This document shows positions 35,963-49,178 of a DNA stretch of 64,000 bases, piece after piece (the stretch's first letter is position 1; every line of letters begins with the position of its first letter). The DNA lies in the NCBI RefSeq assembly GCF_024206495.1, contig NZ_JAMBPQ010000002.1, positions 124,001 to 188,000 on the forward strand, in the 5' to 3' direction. The DNA is from Paraburkholderia sp. CNPSo 3272 (GTDB lineage Bacteria > Pseudomonadota > Gammaproteobacteria > Burkholderiales > Burkholderiaceae). A program made the translations under genes and the position numbers. The notes beneath the pieces are model-generated. The model saw only the letters and a program-made list of their open reading frames with translations, was not told where the DNA came from and did no database searches.

Positions 35963-37765
35963 TTAGCGGGAAGCCCCGGAAAGCGCGGCTTCCAGTTCGG
36001 CGACCACGCCGCGCCAGTCGCCGAGCGTGGACTGGCGAAACACGCGCGCCGACGGATACCAGACCGAATCGGCGCGATCCTTGCCCCAGCGCCAGTCGGG
36101 CTGCGCGGCGAGCAGCACCCAAACGGGCTTGCCGAGCGCGCCGGCGAGGTGCGCGACCGACGTATCTACCGTGATGACGAGATCGAGCGCCTCGATGAGC
36201 GCCGCCGTGGCCGCGAAGTCGTGCAGATCGTCGCCTGGCGCATCCATCGGCCAGCGGCCCGCGATCGCCTCAAGTTGCGCGGCCGCCGGGCCTTTCTGGA
36301 GCGCGAACCAGGCGTTGCCGGTGAGCGCGGCCAGCGGCAGAAGCGACTTGAGCGGCACGGAACGGAAAGCGTCGAAATGATGGCGCGGGTTGCCCGCCCA
36401 GACGAGCCCGATACGGCGCTGCGCGGCGCCGGCCAGTGCGTTCACGCGGGCGCGCGAGGCGGCGGCCCGCACAGGATCGGCGCGCATGTATGGCGTGTCG
36501 GCGTAGATCGGCCGGCCGGGAAACCTCAGCGGCAGGCTCATTACGTCGCACCAGTAGTCGTATTGCGAGGCGATGGCTCCGTCGCTCGGCGCGGCGTCGA
36601 GCACGCGTGCGACGCCCGGCACCGTCGCCGCGAGCGATGCCAGTTCCGGCGCGACCCACGCGTGAACCCGCGCGCCCATCTGCGCCAGCAGGCTCGCATA
36701 GCGCAGGAACTGGATCTGATCGCCCATGCCCTGCTCGCGGCAGATCAGGAAACGCTTGCCTCGCAGCGGCTCGCCCCGCCACTCCGGGCACGGCAGCTTG
36801 CGGTAGTTGGCTCTCGCGGTCGAGGTGAGCTTGCGGTTCTCGAAGAGCGGCCAGCCGCCGGCGTAGTCTTCGCGCCGCAGCATCAGCATGCCGAGTTGAA
36901 AGCGCGATTCCGGCAAGTCGGGGTTCAGCGCCAGTGCGCGGCGATAGCCGATCTCCGCTTCGTCGTAGCGCGCCAGCGCGGTCAGCGCGAAGGCCAGATT
37001 GTTGACGATGCCCGCCCCATCGGGCTTGAGTTCCGCGGCACGCCGGTAAAGCGGGATTGCCGCTTCGTAGCGGTGCATCGCGTCGTAGGCATAGCCGAGT
37101 TCGAAGAGCGCGAGCGCGTTGTCGGGCTCGCGCGCGATCACGGCCTCGAAGCAGGCGGCCGCGTCAGCGTGCTTCTCCATTGAGCGTAGCAGCCGGCCCA
37201 TGTGGATTAACGTCTTCGGATCGCGGGGATCGAGCGCGGCGGCGGTGCGCAACTGCGCGAGTGCGGCGTCTTTTTCGCCGGTGGCTTCCAGCGCGCGCCC
37301 GAGGTTGAACGCGAAGTGGGCGGATTGCGGCTCCAGCGAACGCGCATGCCGATAATGCTGCGCCGCGCCCGCGAGATCGCTCAGTTCCATCAGCGCATTG
37401 CCGAGATTGTTGTGCGCGTTCGCGAAGCCGGGGGCGAGCGCCAGCGCCTTGCGCTGCAAGACGGCGGCACCTGCATGGTCGCCAAGGCGGTGCGCGACCA
37501 CGCCACGGTTGGCCAGATATTCGGCGCTGTCGGGCTTCTGCGCGAGCGCGCGATCCATCAGCGCGGCGGCTTCCCGCAGTTGGTCGCGGCCGAGCGCGAT
37601 CACGCCCAGATAGTGCAGTGCGCCGGGATCTTCGGGGTGCGCCGCGAGCGCGGACTGATAGTAAGCGTGGGCGTCGTCGATCCGGCCCGCGCGGTGGCAA
37701 GCCAGGCCGGCTTCGACCAGATCAGCGGCCTGGCCGGTAGCGAGGATGGGAGCATCGAGAGTCAT
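35963..37765 (-). CDS. TPR repeat protein with C-terminal glycosyltransferase-like domain
   Basis: 600 residues. The first ~300 are at least eight degenerate tetratricopeptide repeats (e.g. GALHYLGVIALGRDQLREAA, NAHNNLGNALMELSDLAGAA). The second half (from about residue 310) resembles heptosyltransferase-like GT9/GT-B folds: ICREQGMGDQIQFLRYASLL, IGLVWAGNPRHHFDAFRSVP and the late VITVDTSVAHLAGALGKPVW, a classic nucleotide-sugar-binding signature. No signal peptide or membrane segment. Such TPR-GT proteins often modify proteins or surface glycans; acceptor unknown. The ATG at 37765 is preceded by GAGAG. Confidence 0.8.
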   Translation of the reverse strand: MTLDAPILATGQAADLVEAGLACHRAGRIDDAHAYYQSALAAHPEDPGALHYLGVIALGRDQLREAAALMDRALAQKPDSAEYLANRGVVAHRLGDHAGAAVLQRKALALAPGFANAHNNLGNALMELSDLAGAAQHYRHARSLEPQSAHFAFNLGRALEATGEKDAALAQLRTAAALDPRDPKTLIHMGRLLRSMEKHADAAACFEAVIAREPDNALALFELGYAYDAMHRYEAAIPLYRRAAELKPDGAGIVNNLAFALTALARYDEAEIGYRRALALNPDLPESRFQLGMLMLRREDYAGGWPLFENRKLTSTARANYRKLPCPEWRGEPLRGKRFLICREQGMGDQIQFLRYASLLAQMGARVHAWVAPELASLAATVPGVARVLDAAPSDGAIASQYDYWCDVMSLPLRFPGRPIYADTPYMRADPVRAAASRARVNALAGAAQRRIGLVWAGNPRHHFDAFRSVPLKSLLPLAALTGNAWFALQKGPAAAQLEAIAGRWPMDAPGDDLHDFAATAALIEALDLVITVDTSVAHLAGALGKPVWVLLAAQPDWRWGKDRADSVWYPSARVFRQSTLGDWRGVVAELEAALSGASR

Positions 37766-37785
37766 GGCGGCAAGTATTTGATTAA

Positions 37786-39408
<1,623 letters not shown>

Positions 39409-39430
39409 TCGCGACACCGCCAGGCCATAA

Positions 39431-39461
39431 AAAAAGCGCTCGATCGAATCGAGCGCTTTTT
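39431..39461. terminator. Bidirectional terminator between purB and gntK
   Basis: 14-bp arms AAAAAGCGCTCGAT (39431-39444) and ATCGAGCGCTTTTT (39448-39461), 3-base loop. Confidence 0.9.
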
Positions 39462-39504
39462 CGTTTACCGCCGCACGATCGCGTGATCGTGCGTGGCCCC
39501 GAAA

Positions 39505-40014
39505 TCAGGAGGCCTGATTGCGGCGCGTTTCCAGTTGCTTCATGACCTCGTCGACGATCTGCTCGGGCGTAAGCTCGATGCTCACCTCGATCGCCTCGTC
39601 CGCGCCCGGCGCTTCGAGCGTATCAAGCTGGCTTTCCAGCAGCGACGGGTCGAAGAAGTGGCCGGTGCGCGATGCAAGGCGCTCGTGCAGCACTTCGAGC
39701 GAGCCCTTCAGGTAGACGAAGCACACGTCGCGGTCGTTGCTGCGCAGGATGTCGCGATACGAGCGCTTGAGCGACGAGCAGGTGAACACGGCGGTTTCAT
39801 GGGCGCGCTGCTTCTCCTCGATCGCCGCGCGTATCGTACGCAGCCACGGCCAGCGGTCGTCATCGGTGAGGGGAATGCCGTCGTGCATCTTCTTCTTGTT
39901 GGCTTCGCTGTGGAAGGCGTCGCCGTCGGTGAAGCTGCAATTGAGGCGCTCGGCGAGCAATTCGCCGATGCGTGTCTTGCCTGCGCCCGACACGCCCATC
40001 GCTATCAGAATCAT
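39505..40014 (-). CDS. gntK: Gluconokinase
   Basis: Phosphorylates gluconate to 6-phosphogluconate with ATP. 169 residues, of the small P-loop (GntK/IdnK) type: Walker A GVSGAGKT at residues 7-14, then DGDAFHSEANKKKMHDGIPLTDDDR, the gluconate-contact region, and TCSSLKRSYRDILR. Second gene after the permease (79-bp gap). Its product is the substrate of edd encoded just upstream. Confidence 0.96.
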   Translation of the reverse strand: MILIAMGVSGAGKTRIGELLAERLNCSFTDGDAFHSEANKKKMHDGIPLTDDDRWPWLRTIRAAIEEKQRAHETAVFTCSSLKRSYRDILRSNDRDVCFVYLKGSLEVLHERLASRTGHFFDPSLLESQLDTLEAPGADEAIEVSIELTPEQIVDEVMKQLETRRNQAS

Positions 40015-40032
40015 TTACTGCTCCTGTCGAAC

Positions 40033-40058
40033 GGAGTTAGCGCTTGAGCGCTTACTCC
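40033..40058 (-). repeat. Imperfect palindrome between gntP and gntK
   Basis: GGAGTTAGCGC (40033-40043) and GCGCTTACTCC (40048-40058), one mismatch, 4-base loop. It covers the region just before the gntK start and may reduce or stage translation of gntK. Confidence 0.4.
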
Positions 40059-40093
40059 GGTCCCATCCAACATGATTGCAACATAGTTGCGCG

Positions 40094-41455
40094 TTACACC
40101 ACCGCTGCGAGGGCGAAGGTAAGCCCGAGGCCCAGCAGCGAAATAATGGTCTCCAGCAATGACCATGTCTTGAACGTCTGTACGACGCTCATGCCGAAAT
40201 ACTCCTTGATCAGCCAGAACCCGCCGTCGTTGACGTGCGAGAAGATCAGCGAGCCCGAGCCCGTGGCGAGCACGAGCAACTCCGGCTTCACGGTCATGGC
40301 GCTGGCCGATGCGATCGGCGCGACGATGCCGCAGGCGGTGGTCATGGCGACCGTGGCCGAGCCCGTGGCGAGACGGATGAGCGCGGCAACGAGCCAACCG
40401 AGCAAGAGCGGCGACAGATGTTCATTCTGCGCCAGCTCGACGATCTGCTTCGACACGCCGCTGTCCATCAGCACGCGGCCGAAGCCGCCGCCCGCGCCCA
40501 CGATCAGCGTGATGCCCGCGATCGGCGCGAGACAGTCGCCGCAGAACTTCTGGATCTGCTCGCGCGTGAAGCCGCGCTGCGCGCCGAAGGTCCAGAAGCT
40601 TACCAGCACGGCGATCAGCAGCGCGACGTCCGAGGTGCCGATAAAGTGCAACAGATTGTTCGGCAGCGTCTTGGGCGCGAACACGAGATCGGCCCAGCTG
40701 CCGATCAGCATGAGGATGACGGGCAGCAGGATCGTGAAGAGCGTGACGCCGAAGCCCGGCAGTTCGCTCTCGGGCTTGGGATCGGCCTTGCTCACGAACT
40801 GGTCGGCAAGCGGATTGCTTTCCGGCAGCTTGATGTAGCGGTGAATGAAGAGCGCGAAAAGCGGCCCGGCGATGATCGCCGTGGGCACGCCTACCATCAG
40901 GCCGTAAGCGATGGTCTTGCCGATGTCGGCGTGATACGCCTGCACGGCGAGGAGCGCGGCCGGGTGCGGCGGAATCAGCCCGTGCACGACCGAAAGGCCC
41001 GCCACCATCGGCAGGCCTATCAGCAGCAGCGACTTGCCCGTGCGCTTGGCGACGTTGAACGCGATCGGAATGAGCAGCACGAAACCGACTTCGAAGAACA
41101 CCGGCAAGCCGACGATGATCGCAACGACCATCATGGCCCAGTGAATGTTCTTCTCGCCGAACCAGCGGATGAGCGTCGTGGCAACGCGCTCGGCGCCGCC
41201 CGACTCCGCCATCATCTTGCCGAGCATCGTGCCGAGGCCCACCACGATGGCGATGTGGCCGAGCGTGTTGCCGTTGCCGGTTTCGAACGACTTGACGATC
41301 TGATCCATCGGCATGCCGACGGCGAGGCCGAGCAGCAGCGAAACGATGATCAGGACGAGAAACGGATAAACCTTGAAGCGCGTGATCAGCAGGATCAGCG
41401 CGGCGATCGCGACGAGCGCGTAAATCAGCAGCATGCTGCCGTGGGCCACTCCCAT
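40094..41455 (-). CDS. gntP: Gluconate:H+ symporter, GntP family
   Basis: Inner-membrane permease that imports gluconate with protons. 453 residues, more than ten hydrophobic segments. Family-typical stretches include VGLGTMLGKMMAESGGAERV, GLPVFFEVGFVLLIPIAF and PPHPAALLAVQAYHADIGKT. It starts at 41455 (ATG) with GAGAGGAG nearby. Faces the same way as gntK and the edd-eda pair, giving a gluconate-to-pyruvate route. Confidence 0.94.
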   Translation of the reverse strand: MGVAHGSMLLIYALVAIAALILLITRFKVYPFLVLIIVSLLLGLAVGMPMDQIVKSFETGNGNTLGHIAIVVGLGTMLGKMMAESGGAERVATTLIRWFGEKNIHWAMMVVAIIVGLPVFFEVGFVLLIPIAFNVAKRTGKSLLLIGLPMVAGLSVVHGLIPPHPAALLAVQAYHADIGKTIAYGLMVGVPTAIIAGPLFALFIHRYIKLPESNPLADQFVSKADPKPESELPGFGVTLFTILLPVILMLIGSWADLVFAPKTLPNNLLHFIGTSDVALLIAVLVSFWTFGAQRGFTREQIQKFCGDCLAPIAGITLIVGAGGGFGRVLMDSGVSKQIVELAQNEHLSPLLLGWLVAALIRLATGSATVAMTTACGIVAPIASASAMTVKPELLVLATGSGSLIFSHVNDGGFWLIKEYFGMSVVQTFKTWSLLETIISLLGLGLTFALAAVV

Positions 41456-41610
41456 GAGGCTCCTCTCCAGGTAGTTGTTCGAAGTCCTTTTGCCCTGTGC
41501 GGCGACGGATGAGCGCAGTAGCGGTACGCGCGGGACAAAAGCCGGCCGCCGCCGGGCCGGGGATTGCAGAGCTTATAACGACTTTTGGTGCAGCGTGCTT
41601 GAAAGACACA

Positions 41611-41657
41611 CGAGCCGCGCAAAGCGCGCGCCTAAAAGGCGCCGTTTGCGCGGCTCG
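41611..41657 (-). terminator. Long hairpin downstream of eda
   Basis: 13-bp perfect outer arms CGAGCCGCGCAAA (41611-41623) and TTTGCGCGGCTCG (41645-41657) enclose a second inner stem (GCGCC/GGCGC). It lies in the 295-bp gap between eda and gntP. No T run of note follows on the minus strand, so it may act as a partial terminator or 3'-end stabiliser. Confidence 0.5.
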
Positions 41658-41750
41658 TTGCATGCCCCTCGTACACGCGGGGCGAGCTATTCCGGTCTTC
41701 GTTGCGCCGCAGCATGCGGCGCGCATCACAGCGTCGAGAAACGCGCCCGA

Positions 41751-42392
41751 TTAGCGCACCGGGCGCGACAGTTCGCTCGCGGCGTGCGCCAGGCGCGTGA
41801 CTTCGTCCCAGTTCTGCGCGGCGATGGCGGCCTTCGGCGTGAGCCACGAACCGCCCACGCACACCACGTTGGGCAGCGCGAGGAAGCTCGGCGCGGATTC
41901 GGCGCTGATACCGCCTGTCGGGCAGAACTTCAGCGTCGGGAACGGGCCATGGAAGGCCTGCAGCATGTTCAGGCCACCGGCCGGAACCGCAGGGAAGAAC
42001 TTGACGATCTCGTAGCCCAGTTCCATCGCGACGATGATGTCGGTCGGCGTCATCACGCCCGGCAGCAGCGGCAGGCCCGCGTCGAGCGACGCCTGATGGA
42101 TCTCGCGCGTGAGACCGGGCGAGACGCCGAACTGTGCGCCGGCCTGCTTCGCGAGCGCGCAGTGCTCGGGCTTCGTGATCGTACCCACGCCCACGACGAT
42201 GTCCGGCGCGATCTTCGCGGCGCGCTCGATCGCTTCGAGGCCGGCCTTCGTGCGCAGCGTGATTTCGAGCACCTTCACGCCGCCCGCGTGGAGCGCGCGG
42301 GAAACGTGCTCGCCCTGCTCCGGCGTGTCGAATGCCAGCACCGGGATGACGGGACCGAGGCGAACGATGTCGGCGACTGTGCTATTTGCCAT
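41751..42392 (-). CDS. eda: 2-dehydro-3-deoxy-phosphogluconate aldolase
   Basis: Splits KDPG into pyruvate and glyceraldehyde-3-phosphate, the final Entner-Doudoroff step. 213 residues, TIM barrel. The Schiff-base lysine is in EIVKFFPA and the catalytic glutamate in VLEITLRT. PTGGISAESAPSFLALPNV is the phosphate-binding loop. The ATG at 42392 has GGAGCC upstream. It lies 23 bp after edd, so it is co-transcribed. Confidence 0.97.
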   Translation of the reverse strand: MANSTVADIVRLGPVIPVLAFDTPEQGEHVSRALHAGGVKVLEITLRTKAGLEAIERAAKIAPDIVVGVGTITKPEHCALAKQAGAQFGVSPGLTREIHQASLDAGLPLLPGVMTPTDIIVAMELGYEIVKFFPAVPAGGLNMLQAFHGPFPTLKFCPTGGISAESAPSFLALPNVVCVGGSWLTPKAAIAAQNWDEVTRLAHAASELSRPVR

Positions 42393-42415
42393 GTTCAGGC
42401 TCCTTGATGATGAAT

Positions 42416-44311
<1,896 letters not shown>

Positions 44312-44398
44312 CGAATCTCCTTCCTTTCGTGTCACGGCGGGGACGCTCGGGGCCAAGTCAGGCGCGCTTCAGGCGCACCGGACAGCGATGGCGCGATG

Positions 44399-44416
44399 TT
44401 AGTAGAAAAACTACAA
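44399..44416 (-). promoter_or_regulatory. HexR operator at the edd promoter
   Basis: TTAGTAGAAAAACTACAA on the plus strand; its complement TTGTAGTTTTTCTACTAA agrees at 14 of 18 positions with the site before hexR. The near-palindromic TTGTAG-N6-CTACTAA form matches known HexR boxes of proteobacteria. It sits 88-105 bp upstream of edd. Confidence 0.7.
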
Positions 44417-44531
44417 GACGACAATCCCGGTAAGACCCTGGGAGCGCGACGTTAAACGAACGCCTAGTCTCACTATTTACAAGCCCTGCGCGCTGATGCG
44501 CGGCTGGACTGAAAAGAAGCAAACGGCGATC

Positions 44532-44550
44532 CTGTAGTTTTTGTACATAA
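44532..44550 (+). promoter_or_regulatory. HexR operator at the hexR promoter
   Basis: CTGTAGTTTTTGTACATAA, sharing the 10-mer TGTAGTTTTT with the edd site, 52-70 bp upstream of hexR. It indicates autoregulation. A TTATAG (44562-44567) lies downstream as a possible -10. Confidence 0.65.
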
Positions 44551-44601
44551 CGTCCGATCCGTTATAGTCCACGGATCTTTCAGCATAGTGCGAGTTTCCT
44601 G

Positions 44602-45459
44602 ATGCTGCTGTCCCAGGTGAAAGCCATGCGCGAGCAATTGCGCCCTTCGGAGCGCAAGCTCGCCGATTACGTGATTCAAGCGCCGCGCGAGGTGCTCGAT
44701 CTGTCGATGACCGAGGTTGCCGAGCGTGCGGGCGTGAGCCAGCCGACCATTGCGCGGTTTTGCCATGCGTTGGGATTCTCGGGATTCCGGGAGTTCAAGA
44801 TTCGTCTCGCGCAGGCGGTGGCCGCGGATCTGCCCTCGGAACATCCGGCCGTCTACCGCGACGTGAGCCCGGACGAGCCGGTGCCGGGCGTTGCGGCCAA
44901 GGTGCTCGACCGCACCATCGGCGCGCTGCTGCAGGTGCGCAACAATCTCTCGACAGACTCGCTCGCCGCGGCGATCGGCCTGCTCGCGCACGCGGCGCGT
45001 ATCGAATTCTATGGTGCGGGTGGCTCTGGCATCGCCGCGCAGGATATGCAGCACAAGTTCTTCCGGCTCGGCATGCCGAGTGTCGCGTATTCGGATCCAC
45101 AGACGTTCCTGATGTCGGCGGCGCTGCTCGGCCCCGGCGACGTGGTCGTGGCGATCTCGAACACGGGACGCACGCGCGACATCGTGGACGCCGCGCGCAC
45201 GGCGCTCGATCGCGGCGCCAAGGTGATCGCGATCACGCATGGCGCGTCGCCGCTCGCGCGCCTCGCGAGCGTCGGCCTGCACGCGAACGTCGACGAGGAC
45301 ACCGACGTCTTTTCGCCGATGACTTCGCGGACTTCGCATCTCGCGATCGGCGACATACTCGCGGTGGGTGTGGCGCTGCAGCGCGGTCCGGAGCTTGCGG
45401 AAAAACTCGCCGATGCGAAGGAGATCATCGCGCGAAGAAGGCTGGACGCGAACGGCTAA
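44602..45459 (+). CDS. hexR: RpiR-family transcriptional regulator HexR
   Basis: Represses Entner-Doudoroff and glucose genes; binding is released by KDPG in studied homologues. 285 residues. An N-terminal RpiR helix-turn-helix (MTEVAERAGVSQPTIARFCH) is followed by a SIS sugar-phosphate domain (EFYGAGGSGIAAQDMQHKF and VVVAISNTGRTRDIV). Divergent from edd-eda with two related operators between them, which supports the name. The ATG at 44602 is the first after the operator. Confidence 0.93.
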   Translation: MLLSQVKAMREQLRPSERKLADYVIQAPREVLDLSMTEVAERAGVSQPTIARFCHALGFSGFREFKIRLAQAVAADLPSEHPAVYRDVSPDEPVPGVAAKVLDRTIGALLQVRNNLSTDSLAAAIGLLAHAARIEFYGAGGSGIAAQDMQHKFFRLGMPSVAYSDPQTFLMSAALLGPGDVVVAISNTGRTRDIVDAARTALDRGAKVIAITHGASPLARLASVGLHANVDEDTDVFSPMTSRTSHLAIGDILAVGVALQRGPELAEKLADAKEIIARRRLDANG

Positions 45460-45485
45460 CGGCGCACCAGTAGGCGCCCTACAAA

Positions 45486-45513
45486 AAAGCGGACTCCCGA
45501 GGAAGTCCGCTTT
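45486..45513. terminator. Bidirectional terminator between hexR and the adhesin gene
   Basis: 10-bp arms AAAGCGGACT (45486-45495) and AGTCCGCTTT (45504-45513), preceded by an A run and followed by GCGTTT. Confidence 0.75.
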
Positions 45514-45560
45514 GCGTTTCGGCCTGAGCTACGCAGCCGAACGACCGGGGAAAGCCAGGC

Positions 45561-48500
45561 TTACCACTGGTACGACATACCGCCGCCGACTGTGGCGCCG
45601 CCGCCCGATGCATAACCGCCGCCCACCTTCACCTTGAGGTTCTGCGTGATGCGCGCCGACGCGCCGAGCGCCACTGCCTGATAGCCCTGGAAGTTGGCTG
45701 TACCGATACCCACCGCGACGGTCTTGCCCTGATCGACTTCCGGAATCATCGTCAGCGCGGTTGCCGCCGCAACACCGCCGTAGGCGTTGCGCGCCACCGA
45801 GTTGACGTTGCTCTGGAGCGCATTCAAGCCGCTCTGCAGCTGACCCATGTTCACCGCATCGGTAGCGTGGACGCCATTCGCGACGTTAGTGATCCGACGC
45901 TCATTGCCTTGCGAGCCGATGGACACGGTGTTGTCCTCGTCCGCCACCGAGTTTGCACCGAGCGCGACCGAGTTGTTGCCCGTGGCGTGCGCCGAGTCGC
46001 CCATCGCCGTCGAGTTCGCACCCGAAGCAATCGCACCGCCGCCTGCCGCGATCGAGCTTGCGCCCGTGGCCGAAGCCGCGCCGCTCGTCGTATTGGTTGA
46101 CAGATACTCAGTACCGTTGACGCTGATGTTCTGAATCTGCTGATTCAGGTTCGACACCTCGACGTTCGTGGCGTACAACTGCGAGCCCGTTACGGCGTCG
46201 GTGCTCGACGCCGAGAGTTCAGCGTCCTGCAGGTTGGTCAGCTTGACCGCCGTCGTCGAAGCCGTGCCGCCCAGCGTGACCTTGTCGTGTGCCGACGAGT
46301 CGTACTGAACCGCGTTCGCGACCTGGCCCGACATGTTGGTCACCGTTTGCTCGATGTTCGTTACACGGCCATCGATGTTCGAGATCGCGCTACCCACGTT
46401 GTTGTAGGTGCCGCCGCCCACGACGTACGTCGGCGCCGAGATCGAGCCATCGGAGTTGACCGTCGAACCACCGCCCAGCGCGCTGGCCGTGCTCGACGCA
46501 ACACCGTACAGCTGGCCGCCATTCACCGCGTCCGTGCTGCTTGCCGCAACGACACCATTGGCCACGTTGTGCAGGGCAACCGGCGCGTGCCCCAACGACC
46601 CGCCAAGCGTGACCGAGTTCAGCGACGTGTCGTCGTAGGCGACAAACGCGTTCGAGATGTTGCCCGAAGGATCGACCTTCGCACCCATGGCTTCGAGCTG
46701 CGCGACGTTGACCGCATCGTTCGCATCCACGCCGTTCGCCACGTTGTGCAGCACGACCGGCGCATGACCCAGGCCGCCGAACGTCACCGTATTGAGCGAC
46801 GTGTCGTCATACGCGACAAACGCGTTGCTGATATTGCCCGCCGCATCGGTCTTCGCGCCCAGTGCGTACAGCTGCGAGCCGTTCACCGCGTCGAGGCTCG
46901 TGGCGTTCAGCGCAGCGTTCGCCACGTTCGTCAGCACGACGGGAGCATGGACCGCGCCGCCCAGCGTCACCGAGTCGTGCGTCGACGTGTCGTACGTCAC
47001 CGTCTCGTATAGCTGCGCACCGTTCACCGCGTCGAAGCTCGTCGCCGAGACTTGACCCGCCGCCACGTTATGCAGCGCCACCGGCGCGGTCGCATCCGTG
47101 CCGCCCAGCGTGACCGAGCTGTGCTTCGACGTGTCGTACATCACTGCATCGGCCAGCTGGCCATTGATGTTCGTGACGTCGCCTTGGAGGTTCGTGATGT
47201 CGGTCGTGTTCTGTGTCACGCGGCCATCGAGATTCGTGATCGCGCCGCCTACGTTGGTGTAGGTGTCTCCACCCACGTTATACGTCGGGTTCGAGATCGA
47301 GCCATCGCTGTTCACCGTCGAGCCGCCGCCGAACGAATCCGCCGTCGAGCTGGCCAGGTTGTACAGCTGCGAGCCGTTCACCGCGTCGAAGCTCGTCGCC
47401 GCGACTACGCCAGCCGCCACGTTGTGCAGCGCCACCGGCGTGGTCGCATCCGTGCCGCCCAGGGTTACCGAGTCGTGCGTCGACGTGTCGTACTTCACTG
47501 CATCAGCGAGCTGGCCGTTGATGTTCGTGATGTCGCCTTGCAGGTTCGTGATGTCGGTCGTGTTCTGTGTCACGCGGCCATCGAGGTTCGTGATCGCACC
47601 ACCTACGTTGTTGTAGGTGTTTCCGCCCACGTTATATGTCGGGTTCGAGATCGAGCCATCGCTGTTCACCGTCGAGCCGCCGCCGAACGAATCCGCCGTC
47701 GAGCTGGCCAGGTTGTACAGCTGCGAGCCGTTTACCGCGTCGAAGCTCGTCGCCGAGACTGCGCCCGCCGCCACGTTGTGCAAGGCCACCGGCGTGGTCG
47801 CATCCGTGCCGCCCAGCGTCACCGAGTCGTGCGTCGACGTGTCGTACATCACCGCATCGGCCAGCTGGCCATTAATGTTCGTGATGTCGCCTTGCAGGTT
47901 CGTGATGTCGGTCGTGTTCTGTGTCACGCGGCCATCGAGGTTTGTAATCGCCCCACCTACGCTGTTGTAGGTGTCTCCGCCCACGTTATACGTCGGGTTC
48001 GAGATCGAGCCATCGCTGTTCACCGTCGAGCCGCCGCCGAACGAATCCGCCGTCGAGCTGGCCAGGTTGTACAGCTGCGAGCCGTTCACCGCGTCGAAGC
48101 TCGTCGCCGAGACTGCGCCCGCCGCCACGTTGTGCAAGGCCACCGGCGTGGTCGCATCCGTGCCGCCCAGCGTCACCGAGTCGTGCGTCGACGTGTCGTA
48201 CATCACCGCATCGGCGAGCTGGCCGTTGATGTTCGTGACGTCGCCCTGCAGGTTGCTGATGTCGGTTGTGTTCTGTGTGACTTGCTGGTTGGTCGCGAAC
48301 AGTTCCGAGCCATTCACCGCGTCGGTCGACGCAGCCGTCAGTTGGCCTGCCGCGACGTTGGTGAGCGTGCGCTCCTTGCCCGCCGAACCCACCGAGATCG
48401 TGCTCTTCGCGTTCGTGCCCGCGAAGGTGTAGCTATTGCCGCCGATCGTCACGCCCGCCGTGTTCACCACGTTTGCTGTGGTCGCACCACCGCCCAGCGC

Positions 48501-49178
48501 CACGTCGTTTGCATTGGTCGCGACGGCACTCCTGCCTATCGCCACCGAGCCATCACCGACTGACGTCGAGTAGCTGCCGATGGCAATCGATTTGTCGCCA
48601 GTCGCAGTCGTCGACGCGCCCATCGCGACCGACGCATAGCCCAACGCCTTGTTGTAGCTGCCCATTGCGGCAGAAAAATCCCCACTTGCTACTGTCACGT
48701 AGCCCAGAGCGCTGCTGGCGGTGCCGGCTGCCGTTCCGAGCGAACCCACCACGGTCCCAAACGCGCCCGTAGCGGTGGCACCGAAGCCAACCACACCCGC
48801 ATTCTGGCCACTGGCAAGCGTGTATTGGCCGATTGCCATTGTTCCTGAGCCTGTTGCACTGGCACTGGCGCCGATCGCAAGGTTGTACTCCCGCAGATGG
48901 CGACCATCCCCTGGAATCAAATACGTGCTTGATGTATCAGCCGTATAGGCGTTCGAGCCAATCGCAAGGTTCGAGTCAATGCCACTGTCGTTCGGAGCGG
49001 TATTGCCACTTCCGCCGGCGGTATAGGCGTGCGCCTGGCCGGCCACGCCCAGCACCGCGACGGCAATCACCATCGCCTTCACCTTGCCCTTGCCTTTGCG
49101 CTTGCCTTTTGCGTTTTCCGCCGCTGCAACCCAAGTTCTTGTGGTCTCGTTCCAGACTGATTTGTATGTCCTGTTCAT
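45561..49178 (-). CDS. Trimeric autotransporter adhesin (YadA-like)
   Basis: 1205 residues, type Vc secretion. An ESPR extension ([20 protein letters not shown]) precedes a Lys-rich n-region and signal core, with cleavage after GQAHA (residue 51). Then come YadA-type head repeats (about 60-235), a long stalk of neck/coiled modules with three-plus near-identical 118-residue repeats, a second head-like patch (about 1030-1090, [14 protein letters not shown] repeats), a neck (TDAVNMGQL) and the C-terminal membrane anchor ending SYQW with a terminal aromatic residue. It probably mediates attachment or autoaggregation; the ligand is unknown. No partner chaperone gene is adjacent. Confidence 0.95.
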   Translation of the reverse strand: MNRTYKSVWNETTRTWVAAAENAKGKRKGKGKVKAMVIAVAVLGVAGQAHAYTAGGSGNTAPNDSGIDSNLAIGSNAYTADTSSTYLIPGDGRHLREYNLAIGASASATGSGTMAIGQYTLASGQNAGVVGFGATATGAFGTVVGSLGTAAGTASSALGYVTVASGDFSAAMGSYNKALGYASVAMGASTTATGDKSIAIGSYSTSVGDGSVAIGRSAVATNANDVALGGGATTANVVNTAGVTIGGNSYTFAGTNAKSTISVGSAGKERTLTNVAAGQLTAASTDAVNGSELFATNQQVTQNTTDISNLQGDVTNINGQLADAVMYDTSTHDSVTLGGTDATTPVALHNVAAGAVSATSFDAVNGSQLYNLASSTADSFGGGSTVNSDGSISNPTYNVGGDTYNSVGGAITNLDGRVTQNTTDITNLQGDITNINGQLADAVMYDTSTHDSVTLGGTDATTPVALHNVAAGAVSATSFDAVNGSQLYNLASSTADSFGGGSTVNSDGSISNPTYNVGGNTYNNVGGAITNLDGRVTQNTTDITNLQGDITNINGQLADAVKYDTSTHDSVTLGGTDATTPVALHNVAAGVVAATSFDAVNGSQLYNLASSTADSFGGGSTVNSDGSISNPTYNVGGDTYTNVGGAITNLDGRVTQNTTDITNLQGDVTNINGQLADAVMYDTSKHSSVTLGGTDATAPVALHNVAAGQVSATSFDAVNGAQLYETVTYDTSTHDSVTLGGAVHAPVVLTNVANAALNATSLDAVNGSQLYALGAKTDAAGNISNAFVAYDDTSLNTVTFGGLGHAPVVLHNVANGVDANDAVNVAQLEAMGAKVDPSGNISNAFVAYDDTSLNSVTLGGSLGHAPVALHNVANGVVAASSTDAVNGGQLYGVASSTASALGGGSTVNSDGSISAPTYVVGGGTYNNVGSAISNIDGRVTNIEQTVTNMSGQVANAVQYDSSAHDKVTLGGTASTTAVKLTNLQDAELSASSTDAVTGSQLYATNVEVSNLNQQIQNISVNGTEYLSTNTTSGAASATGASSIAAGGGAIASGANSTAMGDSAHATGNNSVALGANSVADEDNTVSIGSQGNERRITNVANGVHATDAVNMGQLQSGLNALQSNVNSVARNAYGGVAAATALTMIPEVDQGKTVAVGIGTANFQGYQAVALGASARITQNLKVKVGGGYASGGGATVGGGMSYQW
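47007..48281 (-). repeat. 354-bp tandem repeats in the adhesin stalk
   Basis: A marker sequence (GTGTCGTAC on the plus strand) recurs at 47131, 47485, 47839 and 48193, exactly 354 bp apart each time. That equals 118 residues, so the frame is kept. About 3.6 copies. Each encodes a module running from VTQNTTDI through [45 protein letters not shown] to NPTYNVGG. The two N-terminal-most copies differ by only a handful of bases by eye; the fourth (C-terminal) is partial and more diverged. Confidence 0.95.

Noticed and set aside
47007..48281. Regularly spaced repeats considered as a CRISPR-like array
   Set aside because: The repeat unit is 354 bp, translated in frame, with no short repeat/spacer structure and no cas genes.
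47263..48432. Three back-to-back ~117-codon frames with near-identical sequence on the plus strand
   Set aside because: They mirror the 354-bp repeats of the adhesin and have no ribosome-binding sites; not a gene family.
47052..48563. 503-codon open frame on the plus strand across the adhesin repeats
   Set aside because: It is the exact antisense of the stalk repeats, is Arg/His-rich without any known domain, and exists only because the high-GC repeats lack stops in that frame.
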